NCBI GenBank assembly: GCA_037179385.1
Contig: CM074187.1
Location: 15,377,450-15,441,449, forward strand
Length of the DNA stretch: 64,000 nt
Direction: 5' to 3'
Source: Holothuria scabra
Lineage: Eukaryota > Echinodermata > Holothuroidea > Aspidochirotida > Holothuriidae
Positions 22,601 through 37,400 of the stretch are shown here, in pieces (within the stretch, counting starts at the first letter, position 1; each line of letters opens with the position of its first letter). Under the pieces are notes generated by a model. That model ran no database searches. It saw nothing but the letters and a program-made list of their open reading frames with translations, and had not been told where the DNA came from. The position numbers and the translations under genes were made by a program.

Positions 22601-25359
22601 GTGGTGCAGATTACTGTGAAAAAAAAGAAGTTATGAAACCAAACTCTGATTGCCCCTTTAAGTTTTGTTATGCTAAATTTTCTTCAAGATACCAGTTTTC
22701 ACATTTTTGTTAAAGAGGGAAGCCCATCCCTTGAAAATCCTGACATGGCTCAAAAATCATAAATTAGATGATCACAAAGGAAATAGGTATGCTAAATCAT
22801 ACCAGAATGCAAAAATGCATTGAGGTTTCGATGATGCATACAGAACATGTTCTTTTCAAAAAATGCTGCATTTATTGTAACACATGGTGACCCAAAGTGA
22901 CCTTTGACTCCACCAGTAAGTAGCTGGTTTTTCTTTTAACCAAAACACTTCTACAATGAAAACCCAAATTTCATGCTGTGCTTTAAGATAATCTATCCTA
23001 TTAACAAAGTTTTCATAGTTTGATCTCTGGTGACCCCAATTGACCTTCAACCTCCACCAAGGACAACAGAAGCCATCTTCCAACCATCACACATCCACAT
23101 TCTAACTTTGAACCCTCTCTCATTTTCCCACCTTGAAATACAAAGTAGGAGTTTTCAAGGTTTGACCTTGGATAACCCCCAGGTAAACTTTGACCGTTAC
23201 CAAAATTAATAGGGTCCACCCTCTCGTCATAATTCATTAACAAACCAAGTTTGAAAAAATCCAAGCTTCCTACCATTAGATATCATGCAAACAAGGTTTT
23301 CGGGGTTTGAGCCTCCTGTGACCTTGGATGACCTTTGATCTCTAACAAAATCAATAGGGTTCTCCCTCACATTATGATGCATCAACATACCAAGTTTGAG
23401 ATTAATCCAAGTTTCCTACCTTGAGATATCATGCAAACAAGGTTTTCGGAGTTTGACCCCCTGCAACCCCAGATGACCTTTGACCCCTACCAAAATCAGT
23501 AGGATTTTTCCATACATCAAAACGCATCAACATATCAAGTTTGAAATCAATCTAAGCTTCCTTGCTTGAGATATCATGTAAACAAGGTTTTCAGGGTTTG
23601 GCCCCCTGTGACCCCACATGACCTTTGACCTCTACCAAAATCAATAGGGTTCTTCCTTACATTATGATGCATCAACATCTCAAGGTTGAAATCAATCCAA
23701 GCTTCCTTCCTTGACATAATGTGTAAACAAGGTTTTCAGGGTTCGGCCCCCTTTAACCCGAAATGACCTTTGACCTGTACCAAAATCAATAGGATTCTTC
23801 CTTACATCATAATGCATCAACATAACACGTTTGAGATTAATCCAAGTTTCCTACCTTGAGATATCCTGTAAACAAGGTTTTCCAAGTTTGACCCCCTGTG
23901 ACCCCAGATGACCTTTGACCCCTACCAAAATCAGTAGGGTTTTTACATACATCATAATGCATCAAAATATCAAGTTTGAAATTAATCCAAGTTTCCTACC
24001 TTGAGATATCATGTAAACAAGGTTTTTGGGGATTGACCCCTGTGACCCCAAATAACCTTTGACCTCTACCCAAAATCAATAAGGTTCTTCTTCCCATCAT
24101 ATTGCATCAACAAATCAAGATTCAAATCAATCCAAGCTTCCTACCTTCAGATATCGAGTAAACAAGATTTTCTGGGTTTGACCCTCTGTGACCCCAAATG
24201 ACCTTTGACCTCTACCAAAATCTAAAGGGTTCTTGCTTACATCATAACACATCAACATCTTGAGTTTGAATTTAATCCAAGTTTCCCAACTTGAGATATC
24301 ATGTAAAAAACGTTTTGGGGTTTGACCCCCTGTGACCCCAAATGACCTTTGACCTCTACCAAAATTTGTAGGGTTCATCTACCCATCATACTGCATCAAC
24401 ATATAAAGTTTGAAATCAATCCAAGCTTCCTACCTTAAGATATTGTGTAAACATGGTTTTCCGGGTTGGACCCCTGTGACCCCAAATGACCTTTGAACTT
24501 GACCAAAACCCATACCATTCTTCCTCTTGATATGGGACATCTATGTACGAAGTTTGAAAACTTCCAGACATTTCTACCTTCAGATACTGTGCTAATGAGT
24601 GAAATGTAAAGTGTTTCAAGTCCTATGAACATTTCTACATTGAGATACTCTGTTAGTTAGTTAAATGTAAAGTGTTTCGAGTCCTTTGACACCTGTCACA
24701 CCAAATAACCTTTAAACTCGTTGAAAACTGATATTGTTCTTTTTCTTGATATAGGACATCTATGAACCAAGTTTGAATACTTTCAAACATTCATACCTTC
24801 AGATACTGTGTTAATGAGTTAAATGTAAAGTGTTTCAAGTCCTATGGCATTTCTACATTGAAATACTGTGTTAATGAGTTAAATGTAAAGTATTTCGAGT
24901 CCTCTGACACCTGTGACCCCAAATAACCTTCAAACTCGATGAAAACTTATGCTGTTTTTTTTTCTTGATATGGGACATCTATGTACCAAATTTGAATACT
25001 TTCAAACATTCCTACTGTGCCATATCCTATTGTAAAGTGTTTCGAGTCCTTTGACCCCTGTGACCCCAGATGACCTTTGAACTCCACCAAAAACGATAGG
25101 GTTCTTCCTCTTCATATGGGGCATCTAAGTACCAAGTCTGAAAACTGTCAGATATTCCTATCTTGAGATATCGTGTTAACGAGTTAGTTGTGTTAAATGT
25201 AAAGTGTTTCGAGTTTTTGACCCCTGTGACCTCAAATGACCTTCAAACTCGACCAAAATCGATAGGGTTCTTCCTCTTAATATAGGGCATCTATGTACTA
25301 AGTTTGAAAACTCAGCGACATTCCTATCTTGAGATATCGTGTTAACAAGCAAAGTGTCA

Positions 25360-25405
<46 letters not shown>

Positions 25406-28400
25406 TACATACATACATACACACATACGCCATCATGAATGCATAGGTTTCTCTTATCATCGAAACCAAAAACACTTAGCATAACATATTCAAGCGAATG
25501 ACATGAGGCTACTTACAGAAAAATGATTTTCATATCTGGGCACTTAATGAGAATGAACCATTCATTCATGCTGCTATTATTATCTACTTCTTTATGAAGT
25601 TTCTGGTAATTGAATAAGAGGCTTTGCGGTGATATTGTAATGAAATAAGGGATCATGAATTAAAAAAACAGAAACCTGATCATTCCACTCATATTACTGT
25701 AGTTTGCTGTCCAGCATGGCATGGCGAAGGCTCTGTGCCACCACACCAGTGGAAAACCACTATGCAAAGTGGTTTATCTTCTGGAAAACCCCAAACTACT
25801 GTTTCTACCAAAATACAGGTAATCAGGAGACATATTTGCAGTGAATCAAGCTTCTTAAACTTTGGTTCCCAGCCTCCCATTGTATCTGTAGGCCACTATT
25901 TTCTTCATAGGATCAAACTTCTTTTCATGCCATGGACACAGCGCCTATCAGATTATCGGGTCCTGGCCATGTCATTTTCAGGTTGGAATTTTTCTCAGAG
26001 CACTAAAAAAATCAAGGCGGAAAATATGTATTTAACCCAGAAAGAAAGTAAAATTTTCTGCAATTTCATCCCTTTTTTACTTCCACCTACAAATCCCTCC
26101 CTCAAGCTTCACAGCCCTTTCCTCCTGTAACAGCTTTTCAGCCCTTTTGGAATTACCTACTGAAGACTGTAAGATTTCACATATCAATGCAACTTCTTTG
26201 CAAATGCACCGAATCACAAACTACCCCTCACAAAGCTTAATTTTCAAGCCTTGGTGTACATTCCTAATATATTTTGATTGCTTAATTAACATATAAACCC
26301 AGACTGGAAACATATCCATTATTCCATACATCAACTACTTGTGCATTAACAATGAACATGCATGACACAGCTGTTAATTAAGTACATGTGAAGAAGCATC
26401 ATGATAAAGCACAACGTATCATGATTGAAAAACACATCACTGGATACTATCACATGATCTCATCATGCACAGTATATGACTAGTACAGCTTGCATACATA
26501 TTTTATGAAGGGGAAGCTGCCGTGGATAAAATATAAAATGGCTATCATCAGATTCTGATGCTTAAATCCTTCCTCCAGTAACAGGTATAGGGGATCAAGA
26601 AAGACCTTTTAGAGGGGTGAAATCTTTACCTATTAGAACATTGAAAAAGAAATGCAAGTTGCACCTGCCTGTTGAAAGATGATCTAAATGTGAGGTATGA
26701 GCTCAGTGGGCTCCCTGGTTGACAATACTGATTCTACACTTAACTATTAAAATCACATTGGGGAACATACCAGTGCATATCCTGGAACATAAAAATCTGA
26801 AACAGCTGCTGCTAAGAAAAACATCGCTGCCCTGCCAAAAGGTTGGATGGCCTCTGCTGCTGTTCTAAGGTAGTGAAGGTAGTCGCATAAAGTAACGAAT
26901 CCAACACATAACAGCATCTGTCTCCTTTGTACTGACTGGTAATCTTTGAGGACTTGTGCCAGTTGTGGGATTTGACTTTGATCCACTGATGAAGAGTGAA
27001 GAGAAAAAGTAACAGCAATTATGGTACTATGATCATGGGGTGTGGTTAGGGTTGGGCGGTACCATGAAAATATTGGTAGCGGTATTTTAAGATATACAGA
27101 ACCGGTACTGAGGCAGTTCTGGTCCTCAACTCTTGTGTGGGGAAGTTGGGTGAGAAGGAACCTAATGCATGCATGGCCCTCATGTGATGCTGCACATTAA
27201 TGCATCTGGGTGTTTAATTGGGTTGAAAACCATGCAGGAACCTCTGCTCTATATGTTTGAGTACATATTTTAATCATCCACACATCCTCACAGTTTTTTT
27301 GTCAGCAAATTTAATGAATACCGGTAATTTTTTTCAAGTACTGGTATTTTCTCAAGAACCTGTATTATTAACACATCAAATATCTTTGGTATTTTCATTT
27401 CCTGTACCTCTATTACTGGTAAACTCCCTAACCCTAGTGTGGGTGATGGGGTGCAGGTGGGGACAAAAGGAGAATGATTGTACATATTTAAAAAGAAAAC
27501 TGGTCAGGTGGATGAGTTACCCAAATGTGTTACAAAGAGGAAGGGTAAATGGTGAAACATCACTTCAACATAAGTAGTAACTACTAGTAGTCGAAGTAAT
27601 CTAAAGTAATATCCACCCCACCAACTTCTACCCTCATCTTCCCTGCTTTTTTTTCAAGGAATATTATTCTCATGCAGCATATGTCCAATGCTTTAGTTAC
27701 CTGCACATGTTAGGCTTTAAAAATCTCTTAGGTGGTGAAGAGGGAGAAGATTGTGCTTAAGTTAGGGAATGGAAGGAGATGCATATGTCTGCTGGGATGC
27801 TGGGTATTTTGAGACCTGGCATATACTCAGATAAGATACTGCAGAGGTAGGAGCAAGATAGTTTCCAGTACAGGAATTTCAGAAGAGATCCTTAAATTGA
27901 TTGTGGAAACAGAAAGTTTTACATAACAGAGGAAGGGGTAGGGTGGGGGGTTCAGTGGGGAAATTGTCTAGGTAACTTTTTCCTTAATACAGACTGGAAA
28001 AGGGCAGTGGAAATCATGCAGGCTTCGACAAATCTCCCGCCAGACAGTCCGGGACAAGTAAAAAATGACTCGGACAAGTGAAATGCTCAATACTGTAGCC
28101 CGCCTGGCAAGCAGCACAGAAGTTTTCTTCACATAGGAATTCAATAGCTAGTACTAGATAATTAGATATGGACTTCATGCATATTCATGCAGACAAGTAG
28201 ACTTTGGGAATGCCTAGCCCGATGGACAAGTAACAAAAAACGAATTTATCGAAGCCTGTCTCATGCAGGGTATATCCCCTCCTCGCAAACTCCTCTTAAA
28301 GTTAGTTACAATTAACAATCACGAAACAAAGGAGATAAACCGTACCTGTGATGCTGACTGAGCCATTACTTGGGTTGAGTTGAAAAATGTCTAAGAGAGA

Positions 28401-31400
28401 TAAGCCTTTGGAGTTATTCTTGTCCAAATGTCTTCGAAATGGAATAAGAGTTTTAACTCTGTGAAGAAATATGACTGCATATCCTGACTGTAAAAAATAC
28501 CTGATAAATATAAGATAAGGAACGTAGCAATAACAAAAAAAAATCCTAACAAGGCCATCTACTGTACACAGATTATACCATGCAATCTGCAAGCAACCTA
28601 TCTGATATTTTACACAAACAGAAGTAGGTTATGATCAAACTTATGCATTGATGTCAAATTTGTGGTCATGTCTGGCAGAGCTTTAGTTACACATTTTTAG
28701 GGTGTATTTCAAATTACACTCCTCATGAAACTGAGAAATTTACTAGATATGGAGGTTTATTAAAGGGAACTGCATTTGTTTTAAAGGCTCAGTTCTCTTA
28801 CCCCAGACACTACCCACTCTCCTAACCTTCCCACTGAAGCCCCTCCACAATTGCCTGAAAATCATCCTCATCCAGACACAATCTCAGTTTATTGCATCAA
28901 GGTGAGTATAGAAAAACTCAATTTCTTTAATCAAAACACTCTTTGAGGTGAGAGGTTTGGCCCTTTAAAAGGAAATTTATCCTTTTAAAACCAATATTTA
29001 TTGACAAAGAGTGATAAATAATTACAAATTAGGCAGTATGGTAGCCTTCTTTTCAAGAAATAAGTTTCTCTCAGGTAGAAATTCAGTCGTTTGTTGCTCA
29101 AGAATAATTTGTTCACCCAAACTTTCAACATTTCAAAAGATGCAACTTCCGTAGCTCTTCTTGTGCATAATATTTTGAGGAGATGGAGCTATTGCTGGGA
29201 TTTATTGTTGAGACCCAATGATTTGAAAAAGATTAAATTTAAAATTAAATTTAATTCTCTTTTCTCTGCTGTATCATATGAAATAAGGTTTCACAGGAGC
29301 CATAAAATGTTTTCAGTTCAGTATGTGCACAGCTCTCTTTCAAAAGACCAATTTATTTTTCTCCTGAATTTCTGTTTTGTTTTGGCAACATCATTCTTTT
29401 TTTGCACACACATTTTCACAGCATGACCTGCAATGATTATTTTTTAGTGCACCTTTTTTGATTACAAAGAGGATATGTACACGTATCCAGTATAACACCC
29501 CATGATGATACTGTATGGTAGAATTGGAAAAGATGTTTGCTTCATATGCAATACCAGATTTATTATGAGACAAACTACAGACATACTGAAAAACACAGAC
29601 TATCACAAATAAAAGTAGAACAAATAGTAATACAATGCTTCAAGCACTTTATCCATTGAAGTGCATACCATGCCATGACTTACTCCTATTTTGTAAGATG
29701 ATGTTGATTAACATGTATACTAAATATGAAGGTTTTACAAAAATAATCATAATCAAGAATAACATCCGTCTGGACTGCATCACAGTTTTAGCTGGGATAC
29801 TACATGACCACCCCAATTGCATGTGGCTACCTCAAATTTTTATCTATTTATAGTAAATCATACTGCAATACATCTTTTGGTCAAGGGTGAATGAATGTTG
29901 ACATTAATAAGTAAAAATAAAGGCATTTTTTGCTCATAAAGAAATACGATGAGTGATGATGGAATGGCAGCACCTCTTGAGATGGTTACGTTCATCAATG
30001 AAAGACAAAGTAAAGGATACTCGGCAGCTGCTGATCCTCTGGTCCCAGTACTGAAATTATCAATAAAACGAACTGTCTTGTTTTCTAAGGGCACTGCTGT
30101 TCCCCCAGACTGTAAGAGATGAGAAAGAGGGCTGTAAGTTTGACCTCATGACCTTTAGTCAGTCAGATCTGGACATTGCTCTATATTGCAGAAAGGGCTA
30201 CACCTCAGAGGAAACTGACTGAAAACCTCCTTCCCTAATTCTGCCATAAGTTTGGGTTACCTTAATTGCTACATCATATGTGTAAATGACATTTTTGAAC
30301 AAATACTGAGTGGTTTATACTGTTCGTATGTGCAAATAATGTCACATGACAGGTTTGGAACCTTTCCGGAGAAAGAAAATGGGGCCTTCTAAAGGATACA
30401 TGTGAACACAAAGAGGACACAAATTTTAGCATTACCAGAAACAATGAAAGAGGGTTGACATACTGTATGACAAATTATGTACAAAGGGCAAATATTCGCA
30501 GCATCTGTTAAGTGCTATATGCATGTGTCTATTCTTAGAGGAGAGGGGTAAAACAAAGAGCATGGTTTCCACTTTCTGAAGGGTACAAAATTCCTACTTT
30601 TTTCCAGGTCTCAAAAACACACAATTGACATGAAATCATTGAGAGAACTGTATTGCATCTACACAAAAACTGTCTTCAACCTGCAAGACATACTATATAG
30701 TATAACATAATATATCTTATGGTACATAGCATCATGCAGCATGGTTTTAAATAATTGGTAAAATGATATCTGTAGCAGTTGTCTTGACAAAAAAAAACCC
30801 CATGTACCGGTTAGGTCCCTTTGGATACATATATCAACAAGATACTGTTGCCCCAATGTGCAGTTTTGACTCTTTGTAATAATTGTTTGTCTCAAGAGAT
30901 GCCGACCAATTTTCTTTTCATATTTCTCCTTCTGTATGATTGCTGAAAACACCTGAGCTTATCAATCCCAGAATTTGGTCCACAATTCTCAATTTGTTGA
31001 CCCTGGTAGATAAAAACTGGAACTAATTAAAGTGGAAGATATCTTATACAAGCTGGCTCATCTCCAAAACAAAAACAAGATCTTTACCCAACTTGTTTTT
31101 AATAAACAAACATTCCAAAGGTGATAGCAATCAAGTAGTATAGAAACACAGATATCTACCACCTTTGACCAATACAATCCCTAGTGTAGTATTTATGGGC
31201 TTGTATAAACATTGCAAAAAGAAAAGAAAAGTAGAACTTAACCACTAATGAAATTAACTATAACCTTTGACCACAAAAAGACAGTTTAAGTGCATCACTT
31301 GTTTGGTACAAAGTACAAACATTCAAACACATGACAAACTTAATTTACACTGAGATGGAATGGCTATGGCCAGCTTGACTTAATAACTGAATTGAATAGG

Positions 31401-34400
31401 ATCTGAGTGGTACTGCAAATCCATAAGGCAAACAAGTGCATTTCAGTTTTGGGAGGCAGAATATTATAGCCCCTATTTATGTAATTCTACCTGAAAGACT
31501 ACCCTTAGAGGAGCACCACCATTGGTTGGTACTGAGTGTACAGAAAATTTGAAAAAAATCTGACCCCTCATACAGCTGAAAGGGCTTTCCCTAGGTTTGT
31601 ATAAAAGTGAGCTAATCTATTTTGGGCTTACATTTGCAAAAACAACAGAAAAAAAACAGTCAGCAACCTGCTAAGTCATAAAAAATTACCAGAATGTACA
31701 CACTACCTTTGGGTGAAATGGTCTCATATTCATTCAAGGGAAAACTATACAATGTAATTTTTGAGCAAATGTATGAAAGAATTAGGATATTTGACCGTTT
31801 CAGGCATTGTGTTGCCAGCAACTGTGAAGTAAAGCTTACGAATAATACTTTTTGCGCTGCTCAAATGTATAGTGAAATTTTGTAGTTTTACTGATGTTTT
31901 GTGAAAATTTTACCAGGAATATGAAGCTCCTTCCTTTTTGAAGAGGATGTCTTTTTAAGACTTTGGGCATGCACAGTATATCCTTATTTAATTTAACCAT
32001 ACCTATTTGTAAAATGCATGTGGCTACACGCATTTTCCCCAAATTTCTGCCCAACTTTATAGCAGGAATAGTTATGGAGCAAATTCTGTCACCATGCCCC
32101 TGCCTTGTATGGCTATGCATCTAACTACCAACTACAATACAGAACAGGTATTTGACTACTGGCTATATGAATTAACCCTTTACCATTGTGCTTCAATCAG
32201 GGCATTGTTGCGCGACTCAGGAGTGGGCGGGAAAGCAGACATAGCACGCCCCGCATCAGCTTCTGTAGGCTATTGACCCAATGACCTTAAACTATTGTCT
32301 CTTTCGTTGTTGTGGTGGAATTTTGGGGTAGTTACTCGCAGTTTCGAGCTCCGCCTGAAACAGTAAAGATGGGTGACACCGTGCTCTCCATATGGGTCCA
32401 AAAGGACCCAAACAACGGTAAAGGGTTATAATATGATTCCATTTGTCATGCTTGCAGCTTATATATAAGGCTAGTGTAAAGCTCCCTTCAATGGAGATTT
32501 GGTGTACAGTATGTAGTCCTGTAGAAGTTACATCTGAGAAGCATGCTTATGCTTCATCACTGAGTTCCCTTCTGCCCAAGTTTGTAAACGTAATTTTTGT
32601 CTTAAAAAGAGGAACTTACTGTATCAAATACAAAATCTCAGTATGTTACCTTTTAAGATGAGACTATAACGGTATATGGGGAAAGTTGTTTATAGAAATC
32701 TAGATTGTAATTTGCTTATTTTGCTACAAAAAGTTCTGGAAAAAATTTACATAAAAATCCCAAAGTATTGTGACAAAAATTGGTCATACTGTACATTCAA
32801 GCAGCCTGTTACAATTTTTTGTTTAGCCAGATTTACATTTTGAAAAACGGGTACCGCTGGAACAATGTGCATTCTACAATTTTCATGTTCAGATCAACTT
32901 TTGATTCCATTTAGGTAAAAATGATATTTTAGATTGCCAAAAATGCCAAGAATGGTATTTAGCCAGCTAGCTGAAAAGAACATTATAGGAAAATTCAGGG
33001 TGGCTGGGAGTTAACTTCATGAAGCAACAATATGGAACCATTTTGAATTAAAAGACTTTGATACATGCAAATGCTGTGAAGAAAAAAGAAATGGCTAGTG
33101 CTGTGGAAGGAAGAAAAGCAACATTTGCTAGACAGAAGGGGGTGGGGGGATTTGTCCGCCTTACAAGAACAAGGAGGGTAAAATCCTCCCTTTTTATTTC
33201 CATAAAAATAACAAAAAATTCAGTATTTTGGTTTCCTACATACACTACATACAGTACATAATGTAACTTGAGAAGACACGGCAGCAATATTTGAATGTAC
33301 ATAAACAAATAGCCCTAAAAACCCCTTCAGACTGCATCTCACAGAGGCCTTGAAGCAAGCTTTTTCCCCCTGAACCAACTTATTACTCTGGCCAAAGGTG
33401 CCATCAATTTGAGCTTTGGGTTTGGCAGTAATGAATCCCCACCATTTTTTAGTTTGAGTTCTGGCAGAATTGCTGCCACTGTCAAGTCTAGCAAAAGACT
33501 CTATCATGCTTTTTACAATCAGAGGATTACTTTGGACCTTTAAATAACTGCAAGCTAACAAAGGATTCCCTTTAAGAAAGAAAATTGTAAATCTGGAGGG
33601 TGTATCCACTAATTCTTCTCAGCTGCAGATGGTTAGCCAAAACCTTTGGGGAGAAGGTAAATTTCTAACTGGTATGAGATGAGTGGCTCTCCTCTGAACT
33701 TGCTGTAAAAGCAATTTTTTCCTTTTAATAGAAGAGGTTTTGTGTGACATACCAAGGGAATAGGACCATGTTGAATTTACACCAAAATACTATCACTTAT
33801 TCCATAATGGAAACTTTGGGGGAATAATTTTTTTTTACAAAATTGTGTACAATTACCATGTAAGATTAGATTAAGTTGCATGGAATGTTTAAATGTGGCC
33901 CTGATAATGCAACTTACTATACTTGTAGGTAATTTCATTTTTTTGCACATGTAGCCTGGCTGACGGAGAGGTAATATATATACATGAGCTAACACATTTC
34001 CTTCATTCCTAGACATTAGGCTCACTTGCCCGATACTCTAAAAATCCAGATTTCAAGGCCTTTTTCCAGGTAATTGCAGATAGGGTGCCAGAAGACTCTA
34101 CTGTATGAAAATATAGCCTATGACTACATTTGGGATCTTTGTTCTGTTATAGTACAGTCAGTCAATAAGCAGAGTGGTCACTGGTAAGAGGGATATGAGA
34201 GCATTACTTAATACACTGTTGCTATATGGAGAGCATCGGGCTAGATTTTGTCATGATTTCTGAGCCGCATGTCCAGGCCGTGCTATTTGAGTGCTTTTAG
34301 TTTTACGTGTTGTATCATGCAGTTTATCACAATATTTTTGATAGCCTACCTACAGTACTGCAATGGTTAGTTATGTTGCAATAGTCAATAAGTTTGCCTT

Positions 34401-37400
34401 GCATGGTAATCGGCTGAATGTACTCTGGTTAATTTGGTAAAACTTTTGGTTTGGTTGGAAGTTACACTTCCGAGAGCAGGGACCTGTTTTATGACTCTAG
34501 ATCGTGGATATTTGAAATGAATGCAGTAGTTTGACAGATCAGCAGGCCTGGGTATTCAAATGTGGCTCATTTGGGAGGTACTGTAGGCCTACAGTATGCT
34601 ATACATGTAAATATGTCATGCTTGTCATGTAGCCTATGTACAGTGTCTATGCATGAGTTTAGACTAATAGCCTTACATCTGGCATAGTGAAAGACATAAG
34701 CTAAGCCACTTAAGAATTTTATGCATCCATCCCATACAGATACTAGACTTGCAAAGTGACCAACATTTCACTGGTTTGCATTTGAACATCCAAACCCCAT
34801 GATCCCTCAAAACTTTGAAAATCTGCTTTTCAAATCTCTGCAGTATCCTTACAGTAGTTAGCGAACCACACAAATTACAAATAATTCAGCTTACTGGTAA
34901 CTAAAAAGTCATTACAATAAATCTTATCTCACATCACAGTAAACTGCTTGTGCTGCAAATACAATGCATATGGACTTGCTCCTTAAAGGCCCAGTTCTCT
35001 CACCCCAAACAGTACCAATTCTCCTAACCTTCTTACTTAAGCCCCTCCCACAATTGTCTGAAATTCATTCTCATCCAGACACAATCTCAGTTTATTACTT
35101 CATGGTGAGTATAGAAAAACTCAATTTATATAATCAAAACACTCTGAGTACCGTTCATTCTGTGTAATATAAGCTTTGGCACTCTGCACTGTTTGAATTA
35201 GCTGTCAATCAAAGAGCAGAGCCAATTGAGAATTTCGGTACCTGGGTACCAAAATTGTAGTTTGAGGTGAGAGGTTTGGCCCTTTAAGGTATGTTTGCTG
35301 AACATTGCAATATTGCTATTGGCTAACCTTCGCAGCAGGTATCTTATATGTTCCTATCACTGTGTATAAAATATTACAAGTTTACTGTAATAATGCTGTC
35401 CAATGTCACTCAATAGCAAAAATGAATGACCCAATTTGAGCATTATTGGGAGTGCTTGTTTCAGAGTTTCTCAACAAACAAACACTCTTGAAAGTCAATT
35501 AACTGAATTCTTCATGGCTGATGGCTAGAATGTCATGCCAGACTGTAAGAAAATATAGGCCTACATTAGAAATCACTTGCTAATGTGTACATGTCGCAGG
35601 GCTCGATTTTCATGGTTGTCCATTTGTCCCGAACAACTAAAATTTCATAAGGACAACCAAAAGTTTGAGGTTGGTTGTCCGATGGACAACCATTTTTCTC
35701 TCAGATTGAAGAATTATAAAGCTGACTGATAAGCTCTTTCAACTTTTTTCGTCTACCATGTTCCAGACTTGAAGTGTTTCTGTCTCTCAAACATCCTAGC
35801 TTTTTCTTCAAGACCAATAATACATGAACACAATTACTGTTTTGTAATTGTGTGCAGAGTGTTTCGGACAACCAAATTTCATTGTGGACAACCAAAGCTA
35901 GTGAAATGGTTGCCCGAAGGACAACCATAAATTTTCCTGAAAATCGAGGCCTGTGCTGATATGTCATATATACTGTACTACTGTAGTAGTGGCTGGAAGA
36001 ATGAACCAAGGCCCTTTCCGATAAACAGGAAAATGGACAATATCTGTGGCTCAAACATAGCAAAATCATTAATGAATTCCCTATCTGTTCAAGATTTTGT
36101 TTTTATGGGTATGAGTGAAATGCAGGTAGTTAAGGTCTCTGTTATAAACAAAAAAAATCAAAACTACTGTTGCATTCATTTCATTACTACTTCTTCGTAA
36201 GTTGCCTGGGTTAAATACAGTATGGTGCACTTGTAGACTTGTAGTCTGTCATGCAGAGCAGTTGTTGGGGGACTTGGGAACAATTATAGAATACAGGGCC
36301 ACTCTGGAACACCACCCAGCATTCGCATGGGCAGATACAATGTGACACTGTTTATCTTCAAGTTGGTTGATTTTTGACACTCACTCCGCATCCCAGCATC
36401 CACTCCAAGGCCAGAATCATTCACCTTTCATCCAAGCATCTGAGCATCCACTCCAGAATATTGTTTGCCATCTCACTATGGTAATGATGAACAACACTGA
36501 CTCTTCCTCAAATTAAAGTGTTCTATTGATATATATACTGTATATATAAATTTACTAATACATATAGGCCTATACTATAATCTTCCACTATACATTTGAG
36601 CAGCTGCCAATCCACCCAGAATATACAGTACTTGGAAAGGTCTTGCTCAAAAAGATAGATTGTGGACTTTGCCATAATTACATGCAATTCAGTATATTTG
36701 TGTGTTTTCAAGTAAGACTCAGACAGCAGGCCTAGCCAGTTTTTACAGTGAATTCTTCCTCTGAGCATCCCCAAATCAGCATGCAAAGAAACAGCCTTTG
36801 AGTGGCCCTGAGATCTATAATTATTCACTCACTCCTTATTTCTTAATACTAATTATTACTACTTATTACTTACTCACTTACTATGGATCTTATGTGGCAT
36901 GATCCCAATTGATGCCAGTGGCATATCAAGTTGACATTCCCAAAAAGACAAAGTGCCCTTTCCATCATTTACACGCTATGCTTGACAAACTGCACAGCAC
37001 CAAAGTTATACCAATATAACTGATGAATATTGGGTGGGTCCAAAACGAAGACCGTAGACAGAAGACAGGAAATATCTCTGAAACGATGACATCCAAAACA
37101 AAGACCAATGACCAAAAGCTCTCCTAGATGAAGCACCGAAAGACAGCCCATGCCTTATTAAACATATTACAGTACATAACACCCTGTTGTATCTCTGTTT
37201 ATTTCAGGGTCTTCCTTTTTCGGTCTTTGTTTTGGAGATTTGCATTTTACGGCAATCTCCAAAACGATTTTTTTTCAGTGCCCTCTTTTAAGTTGAGAAC
37301 TGTTTAAAATGATGTCATTTCAGGGCACTGAACCTAAACTAGTACCCAGATTATTTTGGACCCTTTCCCCAAATGTTGGGAGGGACCTAAATGAGAGGAC

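Noticed and set aside
25176..25475. Minus-strand ORF with a long Cys-Val run
   Set aside because: It is a translation of the (CA)n microsatellite and satellite repeat.
33058..33308. Protein-coding ORFs on both strands at 33.06-33.31 kb
   Set aside because: They translate dispersed repeat R, which is ORF-free in the copy at 19.1 kb.
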